Assembly (NCBI RefSeq): GCF_000495915.1
Contig: NZ_AOFQ01000029.1
Location: 29,616 to 93,615 of the forward strand
Origin: Stutzerimonas chloritidismutans AW-1
GTDB taxonomy: Bacteria > Pseudomonadota > Gammaproteobacteria > Pseudomonadales > Pseudomonadaceae
DNA length: 64,000 nucleotides
Reading direction: 5' to 3'
Part shown: positions 45,964 to 54,860 of the stretch, in pieces
Layout: each line of letters starts with the position of its first letter
Position numbering within the stretch: position 1 is the first letter of the stretch
Position numbers and translations under genes: made by a program
The notes under the pieces: model-generated
Told to the model about the DNA's origin: nothing
The model's database searches: none
Seen by the model: the letters and a program-made list of their open reading frames with translations, nothing else

Positions 45964-47408
45964 TGAGGTTGGTCGAGCTGGCCGGAGCCGGGCGAGAGCC
46001 TGCCTGCCCGTTGCAAGTCGAGTTACCGGATGGGGCGAGTCTGCATGTCGATCTTTGGCTGCGCATCCTGCCCGGGCAGCGCTATGTCGGCCGCGCGCTT
46101 TGGAACGGTCGCCAGGTACTGGCCAAGCTTATGGTGGGTGGCAAGGCGCAGCGTCACCATCGGCGCGAGGTGGCTGGCGCACAGCTGCTCGCGGATCAGC
46201 AGCTGCCAACACCTGCCCTGGTTGCTCAGGATTGGCGGGAGGGCGAGGGCGGCTGGCTGCTGTTCGACTGGCTCGATTCCTGCGAAAGCCTGTGGGAAGT
46301 CTGGTGCTCCGTTGAGGCGGAACCTGGCCTGTCGGATGCCCAGCGCGACGTGCTCGGCGAGGCGCTTGAACTGATCGCCAGGATGCATGCGCAAGGCCTT
46401 TGGCAGGCGGATCTGCATTTGGACAACCTGCTGAGAGCCGCCGGGCAGCTCTATGTGGTCGACGGCGGCGGCGTAAAGGCAGAGACGCCCGGGCAGCCGT
46501 TGTCGCGCGAGCGGGTGCTGGAGAACCTCGGCGTTTTCTTCGCCCAGCTACCGGCAGAGATCGAGCCGTTCATAGAAGAACTGCTGGTGCACTATCTGCT
46601 CGCCAACAGCGAGCATGCGTTGCCGCTGGAAGCGCTGCTGAAGGAAATCCGCAGGACGCGCGCCTGGCGCCTGAACGACTACCTGAAAAAGGTGGCGCGC
46701 AATTGCAGCCTCTTCAGCGCGCACATTGGCCCGTTCGGCGCGCAAGCGGTTCGGCGTGACGAGGCGCCTGCCTTGCAGCCGGTACTGGCTGATCCGGACG
46801 CTTTCGTTTCCCGGGGGCGGCTGTACAAGACCGGTGGCGCAGCCACCGTTGCGCAATGCGAGCTGGACGACCGGCCACTGCTGATCAAACGGTACAACAT
46901 CAAGAATCCGCTGCATTGGCTCAAGCGCTTCTGGCGCCCTAGTCGCGCCTGGCATAGTTGGGTTGAAGGCAATCGCCTCGACTTTCTCGGGATCGCTACT
47001 CCACGTTTGCTAGCCGTCATCGAGCGCCGCTGGCTGTGGATGCGTGGGCCGGCGTGGCTGATTACCGAATTGCTGCGCGGAGAAGATATAATTGCGCGTT
47101 TTCAGCCGTACCTGGGTGGCTGTCCTCCAGAGGAAGAGCTGGTCGCCCTGGACCGGCTGTTCGCAGCACTGATTCGCGAGCGCATCAGTCACGGCGATCT
47201 CAAGGGGCACAACCTGTTCTGGGAGGATGACCGCTGGTCGCTGATCGACCTGGATGCCGTGCAACAACATGGCAGCGATGCCAGCTTTGCCCGGGCATAT
47301 GCCAAGGACCGCGCGCGGTTCCTGCGCAACTGGCCGACCGACAGCGCCCTGTACCGGCTGCTTGACCAACGTTTACCCGCGGTGCCCGGCACCAGCATCG
47401 AAGATTAA
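45963..47408 (+). CDS. Tandem kinase-fold LPS core protein
   Basis: A 481-residue protein with two kinase-like halves. The first (about 1-235) shows VLAKLMVGGK, QADLHLDNLL and LYVVDGGGVK. The second (about 270-475) shows LLIKRYNIKN, ISHGDLKGHNLFWED and SLIDLDAVQQ. Both keep a loop Asp and a metal Asp, so both may bind nucleotide. By position it equals P. aeruginosa PA5006. Its ATG overlaps the preceding stop (TAATG). Substrates unknown; core heptose phosphorylation is the contextual guess. Confidence 0.85.
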   Translation: MRLVELAGAGREPACPLQVELPDGASLHVDLWLRILPGQRYVGRALWNGRQVLAKLMVGGKAQRHHRREVAGAQLLADQQLPTPALVAQDWREGEGGWLLFDWLDSCESLWEVWCSVEAEPGLSDAQRDVLGEALELIARMHAQGLWQADLHLDNLLRAAGQLYVVDGGGVKAETPGQPLSRERVLENLGVFFAQLPAEIEPFIEELLVHYLLANSEHALPLEALLKEIRRTRAWRLNDYLKKVARNCSLFSAHIGPFGAQAVRRDEAPALQPVLADPDAFVSRGRLYKTGGAATVAQCELDDRPLLIKRYNIKNPLHWLKRFWRPSRAWHSWVEGNRLDFLGIATPRLLAVIERRWLWMRGPAWLITELLRGEDIIARFQPYLGGCPPEEELVALDRLFAALIRERISHGDLKGHNLFWEDDRWSLIDLDAVQQHGSDASFARAYAKDRARFLRNWPTDSALYRLLDQRLPAVPGTSIED

Positions 47409-47420
47409 GAGGCAATACCC

Positions 47421-49175
47421 GTGGCATTGACGATTCTCGGCCTTTCCGGCGCCCTCAGTCATGATCCTTCCGCCGCCCTTTACATTGACGGGAAGCTGAT
47501 TGCCGCCGTTGAAGAAGAGCGCTTTGTGCGTGACAAGCATGCCAAGAACCGCATGCCGTACGAATCCGCCAAATTCTGCCTTGAGCAGGCCGGCATCAAA
47601 CCGGCGGACGTCGACGTAGTGGCGATTCCGTTCGCACCCATCAGCATCTTCGAGAAGGCCCGCTGGCACTATGCCAAGCGCTACTGGTACGCGCCGGATC
47701 GTGCGCTGGATGCCATTCTCATGGGCAACCGCCGCTACTACCGGTACAAGAAGCGCATTGAGTGGTGCCTCCAGCAGCTCGGCTTCGACTTGAAGAAGGT
47801 CAAGCTGCAGCCGGTTGAGCATCATCTGGCCCACGCCTCCAGCGCCTACCATTGCTCGGGATTCACCGAGAAGACCGCCATTCTCGGCATCGACGGTAAG
47901 GGTGAGTACGCCACCACGTTCTTCGGCTGGGGCGAGAACGGCAAGATTCACAAGATCAAAGAGTTCTACGACCCGGATTCCTTAGGCGGACTGTACGGAG
48001 CGATCACCGAGTACCTCGGTTTCGAGATGCTCGATGGCGAATTCAAGGTGATGGGCATGGCGCCCTACGGCGACGCCGCCAAGTATGATTTTTCCCGCCT
48101 GGCGACGTTTGAGAACGGCGAGCTGACCATCAACACCGATTACGCCAACGTCATCGGCTTTCGTCGCTACAAGGAGAAGGGCAAGGGCTACTACTTCTCG
48201 CCGAAGCTGATCGAATGGCTGGGCCCCAAGCGGGAAGGTGACATCGCCGACGACCCCTACATCCATTACGCGGCCGCCATGCAGGCGCTGTTCGAAAAGC
48301 TTGCCCTGCAGATGATGGACTACTACCTGGGCGACATCATCCGCGAGACTGGCAAGATTGCCTTCGCCGGCGGTTGCGCGCTGAACGTGAAGCTCAACCA
48401 GAAGATCATCGCCCGTGACGACGTCAAGGAGCTGTTCGTTCAGCCGGCCTCCGGTGACGCTGGTACCGCGGTTGGTGCTGCGGCCTATGTCTCGGTGCAG
48501 CGCGGCGTGCCGGTGGAGAAGATGGAGCACGTCTATCTCGGCCCGTCTTATTCCAACGAAGACGTCATCGCTGCCTGTGCCAAGCATCCAAACAAGCCGG
48601 TGTTCAAGCAGATCGCCAACACGCCCGAGCGCATCGCCAGGATTATGGTCGATGGCAACCCCGTGGCTTGGTTTCAGGGGCGCATGGAGTTCGGCCCGCG
48701 TGCCCTTGGCGGCCGCTCGATCATTGGCTGTCCGAGCGTGCCCGGCGTGGCCGATCGCATCAACGAGCAGATCAAGTTCCGCGAGCGCTGGAGACCCTTC
48801 TGCCCGTCCATGCTCGATACCGTTGCTCCGCAGATGCTGAAGGTCGACCATCCTAGCCCGTTCATGACCTTCACCTTCGAAGTGAATGAAGGCTGGAAGG
48901 AGCGGGTCGGCGAAGTGGTCCACGAAGACGGCACTTCGCGCGCCCAGGTTCTTGAGCGTCGGCATAATCCGCGCTGGTACGACCTGATGCTGGAGCTGGA
49001 AAAGCTGACCGGCAACGGCGTGTCGTTGAACACCTCGCTGAACCGCCGCGGCGAGCCGATGATCTGCTCGCCAACCGATGCGCTGAATATGTTCTACGGC
49101 TCGGATCTGCAATACCTGATCATGGAGGACATCCTCGTGGTCAAGGAAGGCAAGGGTTGGTATGAGCACATCTGA
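47421..49175 (+). CDS. LPS core O-carbamoyltransferase (NodU/TobZ family)
   Basis: A 584-residue enzyme from a GTG start at 47421. The N-terminal Kae1-like domain has LGLSGALSHDPSAALYIDG and VEHHLAHASSAYHCSGF; the C-terminal YrdC-like part has WFQGRMEFGPRALGGRSI. It should make carbamoyl-AMP from carbamoyl phosphate and ATP and transfer carbamoyl to a sugar hydroxyl. The P. aeruginosa counterpart (PA5005, WapO) is thought to carbamoylate core heptose II. It overlaps the next gene by 14 bases. Confidence 0.93.
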   Translation: MALTILGLSGALSHDPSAALYIDGKLIAAVEEERFVRDKHAKNRMPYESAKFCLEQAGIKPADVDVVAIPFAPISIFEKARWHYAKRYWYAPDRALDAILMGNRRYYRYKKRIEWCLQQLGFDLKKVKLQPVEHHLAHASSAYHCSGFTEKTAILGIDGKGEYATTFFGWGENGKIHKIKEFYDPDSLGGLYGAITEYLGFEMLDGEFKVMGMAPYGDAAKYDFSRLATFENGELTINTDYANVIGFRRYKEKGKGYYFSPKLIEWLGPKREGDIADDPYIHYAAAMQALFEKLALQMMDYYLGDIIRETGKIAFAGGCALNVKLNQKIIARDDVKELFVQPASGDAGTAVGAAAYVSVQRGVPVEKMEHVYLGPSYSNEDVIAACAKHPNKPVFKQIANTPERIARIMVDGNPVAWFQGRMEFGPRALGGRSIIGCPSVPGVADRINEQIKFRERWRPFCPSMLDTVAPQMLKVDHPSPFMTFTFEVNEGWKERVGEVVHEDGTSRAQVLERRHNPRWYDLMLELEKLTGNGVSLNTSLNRRGEPMICSPTDALNMFYGSDLQYLIMEDILVVKEGKGWYEHI

Positions 49176-50079
49176 TTTGCTGATCAGTATCGTCATTCCA
49201 GCCTACAACTATGCGAAGACTTTGCCTCGCGCGGTCGAGTCCGTAATCGCTCAGTTAACTGAGCGTAGCGAGCTGTTGGTAATCGATGACGGCTCGACCG
49301 ACGAGACACCTGCGGTACTTGCCGATCTGCAAGTCAAACATGCTGGACTTTTCCGTGCTATCCGCAAGCCCAACGGCGGGCTTTCCTCGGTCCGTAATCG
49401 CGGCATAGTAGAGGCCACAGGGACGTATCTGGTGTTTCTCGATGCCGATGACGAGTTGGCGCCGGATGCCCTGAGGTTGTTGAGTGAGCACCTCGCGCAA
49501 CATCCGCAAACACGCATGGTAATCGGCGGCCATTGGGCTGTCTGGCCCGATGGCAAGCGCCGTGAACATCTGCCAGCGGCGCTTCCTGATGAACGGCTGG
49601 AACGGTTGCGTGGATATCTATTGGACAAGACCATCGGCCTTGCCAACGGGGCGTCCGCCATTCATCGCGACGTTTTTCGGCTCGGAAACTACCCCGAAAG
49701 CTTTAGAAATGCCGAGGACATTCCGGTCTTCAGTCAAGCACTCGCAAACTTTGAGTGCACGGTGCTTGCCGCGCCCATGGCGCTGATCTACAAGCACGAT
49801 GACAGCATGAGGCACGACATCGAGCAGGATTGTGCTGTTGGGCTTGCCGTCGTCGAGGAGATATTCAACAAGGGGCGGGTGCCTGCTGCCATGTCGTCGT
49901 TACGCAGAGCATTCAAGGCTCAGCGTTGCCTTTCGCTGTTTCGTGGGCTTTTGAGCGCAGGGCGGTTTGCCGAGGCGCGTGGAATGTATCGGCAAGCGAT
50001 CAGCAATGATTGGCGGGTAATTTTCAAGATGTCCTATACCCGCAAAGCGTTGCGGCTTTGGTTGAGCGGAAGACACTGA
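49162..50079 (+). CDS. Family 2 glycosyltransferase
   Basis: A 305-residue GT-A enzyme. It shows the GT2 start ISIVIPAYNYAKTLPRAVES, DDGSTDETPAV and the metal-binding VFLDADDELAPD. The predicted product is cytoplasmic and adds a sugar to the outer core from a nucleotide donor. Sequence composition becomes less GC-rich from here to about 54.8 kb. P. aeruginosa PA5004 (WapH) in this place is a GT4-type, as I recall, so this gene may differ between species. Confidence 0.9.
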   Translation: MSTSDLLISIVIPAYNYAKTLPRAVESVIAQLTERSELLVIDDGSTDETPAVLADLQVKHAGLFRAIRKPNGGLSSVRNRGIVEATGTYLVFLDADDELAPDALRLLSEHLAQHPQTRMVIGGHWAVWPDGKRREHLPAALPDERLERLRGYLLDKTIGLANGASAIHRDVFRLGNYPESFRNAEDIPVFSQALANFECTVLAAPMALIYKHDDSMRHDIEQDCAVGLAVVEEIFNKGRVPAAMSSLRRAFKAQRCLSLFRGLLSAGRFAEARGMYRQAISNDWRVIFKMSYTRKALRLWLSGRH

Positions 50080-50093
50080 GCGTGGGACCTCCC

Positions 50094-51323
50094 ATGAACG
50101 TGGCGTTGCGCCAGCTGCGTGACTTCGTAGTCAGCGCACCATTGCGCCGCGGGAAGGGGCGATTGGCGTCCTGGCGACTGCGCTGTCGGTTGGCAGGTAG
50201 GGGGCTGTTGGCTTTCTTTTTGTCCATAGGTCGGCGTATCCCAGCAACGTCATGCGACGTTTTGCTGATTCATCCTTCGCGTAAATCATACGAACAAGGC
50301 CGAAAAGGCGCTTTGCTACAGGCGTTGCGGGCTAACGGTCTCCACGTCGAGGAATTTGTCGAAGAGTCGGATGGCGTACTGATTCGCGCTCGGCAGTTCG
50401 TCAGACCTGCCAAGCCCGTCCCGTTCCTGCTGTATTGGCATGCTGCGCATGCGGCGTTCTTGCTGCGACGTTATCGGGCCAAGGTGGTGTTGGCCGAGCG
50501 AAACGGCTGGATAATTCCAAGTTTCATCAAGGCGCTACGCACCGAGGGCATGCGAGTAATGCATCTGGCGCATTCCGTGCCGTCTGGGCAGTCCAGTCGC
50601 TATGACTATTTCGATTACGACTACTATCTGATGTTTGGCAGAAGTTCTTACGACTACCTTTCTTCGCTTGGGGAGGCTTTTGGTGAGTGCCGCGCCGTGT
50701 ATGCGGGGCCATATTTTCTGACAGACGAAAAGAGAGCCGTTTGGCACGAGAGTAATAACAGAAGGACGCCACGTTTGTTGTTTCTCGGTTCTGGCCCGGG
50801 TTACGAGCATACCGAAACCTATCAACAATATTGCAGGTGGGTAGTGACTTGGCTCGAACAGCATCAGGATGCAAGGATCTCAGTGAAACTCCACCCCCGT
50901 GGACAAGGCTATCCTTGGCTGGACTATGCAGCGGGTTCCGAGCGAATCGCTCTCTTGTCTGCAGATGAGACGCTCGAGCAATGTGCCGGGCACTTCGATC
51001 TAGTGCTGTGTGGTTATACCAATGCTGTCTTGGATGTTGCCCGTGCCGGAGTTCCTTTCGTGCTTCTTGGGCAGGGCGAGGACTATTTTTCGGTCGCGCG
51101 ATTCGGGCTGCCAAGAGTCGTCGCTGAGGCGCAGTTGGCGCCCTGTATCGAAACAGCTCTGTCTGAACCGGGAAAAATAAAAGAGCGCTTGTTGGAGTTT
51201 CTGAACTACCACATCTGTCACGCAGACAAGCCGCTTAGCACCCTTATCGGCAGCGTGCGGGTGGTAGCGAACGCCGCGGAGCCTGTTGGTATTCAACTGT
51301 CTGCTCCGCCCCAAAAATATTAA
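50094..51323 (+). CDS. Putative GT-B glycosyltransferase-like protein
   Basis: A 409-residue protein. The C-terminal half has LLFLGSGPGYEHTETY, ISVKLHPRGQGYPWL and DLVLCGYTNAVLDVARAGVP, then FVLLGQGEDYF. This pattern fits GT-B enzymes of the capsule/teichoic-type polymerase group, where His-Pro and a conserved Ser/Thr-Asn loop bind the donor. The basic N-terminus (RRGKGRLASWRLRCRL) may contact the membrane. ATG at 50094; GTG at 50082 is possible. I cannot name a family with confidence. Confidence 0.7.
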   Translation: MNVALRQLRDFVVSAPLRRGKGRLASWRLRCRLAGRGLLAFFLSIGRRIPATSCDVLLIHPSRKSYEQGRKGALLQALRANGLHVEEFVEESDGVLIRARQFVRPAKPVPFLLYWHAAHAAFLLRRYRAKVVLAERNGWIIPSFIKALRTEGMRVMHLAHSVPSGQSSRYDYFDYDYYLMFGRSSYDYLSSLGEAFGECRAVYAGPYFLTDEKRAVWHESNNRRTPRLLFLGSGPGYEHTETYQQYCRWVVTWLEQHQDARISVKLHPRGQGYPWLDYAAGSERIALLSADETLEQCAGHFDLVLCGYTNAVLDVARAGVPFVLLGQGEDYFSVARFGLPRVVAEAQLAPCIETALSEPGKIKERLLEFLNYHICHADKPLSTLIGSVRVVANAAEPVGIQLSAPPQKY

Positions 51324-51334
51324 TAAGCATACTT

Positions 51335-52447
51335 ATGAAAGTCGTATTTCTCGGATTGGCTAAGCATCAAATCAACTACTTCAGTGGCCTACTTGAAAAT
51401 TCAGAGTTGACTGGCACTGTCGTCACGCCTGCGACATTGCCTCTTCCATCCGTCTGCGGATTACAACAGGCGCTACGTCGGGTGGAGTGGAGTCGGTTGG
51501 TGCAAGAGAAGTGCACCGAGCGGGCGACGAAAGGTCGTTATCACGGCGCCTTATATCGACTTCTGCTGAGGTTGGAGATGTTGGTGATGGCTCTTCGTTT
51601 CGGCCGGTTGCTGCGAGAAGAGAGGCCGGGCGCGGTAGCGGTGTGGAACGGTAGCCACCGTTATTGCGCATTGCTCACAAGCATGTGTGAAGCTGGCGTG
51701 CTGCGATTGCATTTCGAGAACGGACTGCTTCCAGGTACTACAACCCTTGACCCTCAGGGCGTGAATTATCGCAACTCCGTGCCGAGGGATGCCGCTTTCT
51801 ATAGGAACTATGCAGAGCGATACCCTGGCCGGCTACGTGGTGCTGGCTCGGTCGCGCTGGTTCCACGAGAAGCGAAGCGTCAAAGCCAGTCCGTTGAGCT
51901 ACCTAGCAGCTATATATTCATTCCCTTTCAAGATGATTGGGATACCCAGATTCGGCTGTATTCGCCCTGGATAAGCGGCATGCGCGAGCTTTTCTCCTTT
52001 GCCGAACTGGTCGCGCAGCGCAGCGGGAGAGTCGTGGTTCTGAAAGAGCATCCATCGAGCCGGGTAAAGTATCCGGATCTAGCCAGGCGCGCCTCAGACA
52101 GGGTCATTTTCGCGAACGGCAACTCGACGCAGGAATTGATCGAGAAGGCTGACTGTGTCGTTACGATAAATTCGACAGTGGGCCTTGAGAGCATTCTCTT
52201 GGCGAAGCCCGTGCTGGTTCTGGGGGAAGCTTTCTATGCGATCGAAGGCATTGCGGCCAGCGCGCGAAATGCGACAGAGGCTCTCGCTTTACTGGAAAAG
52301 CTGCCGGCCTGGGGCCTAAGCGAAGACCTGCGACAGGCATTCATAAGTTATCTTCGAGATGAATACTGCGTGCCGGGCCGTTGGCAGGATGCCGTAGCGG
52401 AGCACTGCGCGGCGGTAGCGACGAAAATTGAGGCTTTGGCAGCATGA
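51335..52447 (+). CDS. Capsule polysaccharide biosynthesis (KpsS/LipB-like) family protein
   Basis: A 370-residue protein with the order seen in capsule Kdo-transferase-like proteins: HFENGLLPGTTTLDPQGVN, then SYIFIPFQDDWDTQIRLYSP, VVVLKEHPSSRVKYPDL and DCVVTINSTVGLESILLAKP, then VLVLGEAFYAI. This resembles Pfam Capsule_synth. In an LPS cluster it probably adds an outer-core or Kdo-type sugar. The AT-rich spacer before it (AAAAATATTAATAA) stands out against the genome. It overlaps the ligase gene by four bases. Confidence 0.78.
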   Translation: MKVVFLGLAKHQINYFSGLLENSELTGTVVTPATLPLPSVCGLQQALRRVEWSRLVQEKCTERATKGRYHGALYRLLLRLEMLVMALRFGRLLREERPGAVAVWNGSHRYCALLTSMCEAGVLRLHFENGLLPGTTTLDPQGVNYRNSVPRDAAFYRNYAERYPGRLRGAGSVALVPREAKRQSQSVELPSSYIFIPFQDDWDTQIRLYSPWISGMRELFSFAELVAQRSGRVVVLKEHPSSRVKYPDLARRASDRVIFANGNSTQELIEKADCVVTINSTVGLESILLAKPVLVLGEAFYAIEGIAASARNATEALALLEKLPAWGLSEDLRQAFISYLRDEYCVPGRWQDAVAEHCAAVATKIEALAA

Positions 52448-53634
52448 TTCTACCTTGGTCGCTCCCTACCTCCCTGCGGGTGTTGCTCGCGATTGGACTA
52501 TATCTGCAGCTCGCAGGGATTTGCTTTATTCCAGACGGCAGTCGTTACGCCACCATCACCAACCTAACTCTGTTCGCCCCCGCACTCGTCGCGCTCCTTT
52601 TCAGGCAATCATGGCCGTCGTTCAATAAGACTGCGTTTGGCATGTTGTTGGCCCTGTGCGGGTGGGTTGCTTTCGTTGCTGTGTTTAACGAGGGGAGCGT
52701 TGGCACACCTTGGAGATGGCTGCGGCTGCTTCTATATGTAGGTCTCTACGTTGTGGCCATTGGTCTTGTGATGCAAAGCAGGAACATCTGGCGAGTCCTG
52801 CTTCTGGCGGTGGTTGGTACTGCGGGACTATTTGCATGGCTCAGCTTGTTTCAAGCGCTCTTCATCGATAACCGAGGCTTCGGTTTCAGAGAGTTCAGGC
52901 TAGATTCTTGGGCTGGCCACACAATGGCAGATTTTAAGAACCCTATCGTGTCCGCCTTGTACTTTGGCGTGGCAGCAGTCATGGCGCTTTGCATGTCTTT
53001 ACGCGAAAAAGGTTGGCTCAGAGTATTGCCCCTGCTGGCGTTCCTTGGAGCCTCTACGTACTGCTATTTCACTTATTCGCGAGGGGTATGGGTTGGCCTG
53101 TTGGCTGCGGTTATGGCTTGTCTGGCAGTTTCGCTCACTGCTCGGCAGTTTCGCTTGCTGTTATGCGGCATTCTCCCGCTAGCCATTGCCGGGATATTTC
53201 TTCTCGAAACGGCCGGCGGAATAGACGCCAGTTATCGAGACGAAATCTTCTGGCAATGGTGGTCAAAGATCGGTTCATTCTGGTGGTGGGGGGCCGGCGC
53301 GGGAGCAGAACCGAATATCTGTATTGAAGGAGCCGGGCGCTGTTTCAACCAAGCGCACAGCCTCTATCTGCAGTTCTTCTACGAGTATGGGATTCCCGGC
53401 CTGCTGCTCCTGCTGGCGTTGATCGCCATTCTTTTGCTAGGTGGGTGGCGTTATCGTTCTGGGCAAAGCTTCGCGCCTCTGGGATTGGCGCTTATGGTGT
53501 TTGTCATTTTCGTGTCCGTTGCAAACTACTATGTGATTTTTCTGCGTCCGGGTGTGTTCTGGATTGTTTTTTGGTTGCCGGCCGCAATCCTCCTGCATGA
53601 ACACTCGGGGGGCGAGCGGCCAGAAGTCCGATGA
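52444..53634 (+). CDS. waaL: O-antigen ligase-like membrane protein (WaaL type)
   Basis: A 396-residue inner-membrane protein with about 11-12 hydrophobic segments. Wzy_C/O-antigen ligase features are FTYSRGVWVGLLAAV and, after a long periplasmic loop (about 255-310), NQAHSLYLQFFYEYGIPGLL with the conserved His. WaaL joins O-polysaccharide from its lipid carrier to lipid A-core on the periplasmic side. Its position (P. aeruginosa PA4999 equivalent) supports a ligase over a Wzy polymerase. It overlaps neighbours by four bases on both sides. Confidence 0.82.
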   Translation: MILPWSLPTSLRVLLAIGLYLQLAGICFIPDGSRYATITNLTLFAPALVALLFRQSWPSFNKTAFGMLLALCGWVAFVAVFNEGSVGTPWRWLRLLLYVGLYVVAIGLVMQSRNIWRVLLLAVVGTAGLFAWLSLFQALFIDNRGFGFREFRLDSWAGHTMADFKNPIVSALYFGVAAVMALCMSLREKGWLRVLPLLAFLGASTYCYFTYSRGVWVGLLAAVMACLAVSLTARQFRLLLCGILPLAIAGIFLLETAGGIDASYRDEIFWQWWSKIGSFWWWGAGAGAEPNICIEGAGRCFNQAHSLYLQFFYEYGIPGLLLLLALIAILLLGGWRYRSGQSFAPLGLALMVFVIFVSVANYYVIFLRPGVFWIVFWLPAAILLHEHSGGERPEVR

Positions 53635-54200
53635 TGTCGATGTTCAACAGTATGAAGCGGTACTGGTGCCTGGAGATTCTAGGCGCGAGTCAAAAAGAAT
53701 TTTCATGGCGCAGACTCAGGCAGAAATATAAGAGAAGCAATCGCTATGCTTACTTGTTCTGGTTTCGTCTTGCCTACGTACTTCACGCTGAAGGCGGTCG
53801 TTTCTGGAAGCGGCGAGCCAAAATGCTCAACGAGCGAATAAGCCGTAAGTACAACGTCGAAATCATGCTGGGCGCGACGGTCGGCGAGGGGTTATGGATT
53901 GCGCACCCGTCGGGCATCGTGATTAGTGCTTATGCCCGAATCGGGAAGAATTTCAAGGTTTGGCAGGGTTGTACCGTCGGCATAAAAGGCGGAACGGGAG
54001 AAAAATCGATACACATAGGTGATAATGTCAGTCTTTGTGTCAATTCATGTGTAATTGGCGATGTTATCTCGATTTCCGATAATGTGGTGGTCGGCGCGAT
54101 GACCTTGGTGAATAAGGATATTCCAAAGCCTGGGACCTATGTTAATAAGCGCGTACTAGAGCGTTTCGGTTTTAGTGACGTGCCGTTGTCGGGTAGTTAA
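53631..54200 (+). CDS. Hexapeptide-repeat acetyltransferase (CysE/WecH-like)
   Basis: A 189-residue left-handed beta-helix protein. The repeats run from VEIMLGATVGEGLWIAHPSG to ISISDNVVVGAMTLVNKDIP, with the family His in IAHPSG. The N-terminal helical part (WRRLRQKYKRSNRYAYLFWFR) is CysE-like. Within an LPS cluster it most likely acetylates a core or O-antigen sugar, though serine acetyltransferase activity cannot be excluded. It is the last gene of the forward core operon; a minus-strand kinase gene converges on it. Confidence 0.83.
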   Translation: MMSMFNSMKRYWCLEILGASQKEFSWRRLRQKYKRSNRYAYLFWFRLAYVLHAEGGRFWKRRAKMLNERISRKYNVEIMLGATVGEGLWIAHPSGIVISAYARIGKNFKVWQGCTVGIKGGTGEKSIHIGDNVSLCVNSCVIGDVISISDNVVVGAMTLVNKDIPKPGTYVNKRVLERFGFSDVPLSGS

Positions 54201-54222
54201 TCGCTTCGCTTTTCCCCCCGTG

Positions 54223-54825
54223 CTACAGAGTGTCTCCGTAGAGCTTGAGAAGTTCCTGTATAGGGAACTTCTCAAGCTTCTTTCGTTTTAGGTGGTTGTG
54301 TAAGTGATCGAAATTTCGTCTGATTAAGTTTGGGCCAAGCGGGCTGCGCTTCTTCTGCAGGTCGAGAACGTCAATCAGGCCAAGCGAGCCATTCGGAAGC
54401 AGGATAATGTTGCCAATATGCAACGATCGAAAGTAGATGCCTTTTTGGTGCAAGCTTTTTATAAAGTTAGCTAGCGCAGGCAAGTGTTGTTTGATCAGAT
54501 TAGGATCGGCGCGAAAAATGGATTCTATTGAGGAACCTGGCAAGGGCTGGTATAGGCAGCCGCTCAGGCCTGCGCTCTTGTCAATCCAAAAGGTGTCGAT
54601 GACTTCAGGGACATGGAAGCCAGCGCCACGCAGTATGGCAAGGTTCCTAGCGAACCGTTCTGCATAGGGAAACAGGCGCGCCAGAAAGGGGCGTCGGCGA
54701 GTATAGAAGATCTTTAGAAAACTCCCGTTTACTAGCTCCAGAACTTTGGGCCCGCGCGCATCCTTTTCCAGCACCTTGCCTTCCGCCAGCCAGTTTTCCA
54801 GCTCCTGCGCTGTTACAATCCTCAT
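54223..54825 (-). CDS. Lone LPS kinase-like protein, divergent from msbA
   Basis: A 200-residue WaaP/RfaY-fold protein. SFLKIFYTRRRP could supply the nucleotide lysine. The catalytic loop reads IYFRSLHIGNIILL, where the HRD aspartate is replaced by Ser, and the metal motif reads LGLIDVLDL. I recall the same loop (FRSLH) in P. aeruginosa PA4998 in this position, so the change is a family trait. It is AT-richer than its neighbours. It is divergent from msbA with a 35-base gap, so their promoters must overlap genes. Confidence 0.78.
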   Translation of the reverse strand: MRIVTAQELENWLAEGKVLEKDARGPKVLELVNGSFLKIFYTRRRPFLARLFPYAERFARNLAILRGAGFHVPEVIDTFWIDKSAGLSGCLYQPLPGSSIESIFRADPNLIKQHLPALANFIKSLHQKGIYFRSLHIGNIILLPNGSLGLIDVLDLQKKRSPLGPNLIRRNFDHLHNHLKRKKLEKFPIQELLKLYGDTL

Positions 54826-54860
54826 CTTGTTCCTCTAGCCAGTCGTATGGGGCTTGCCGA

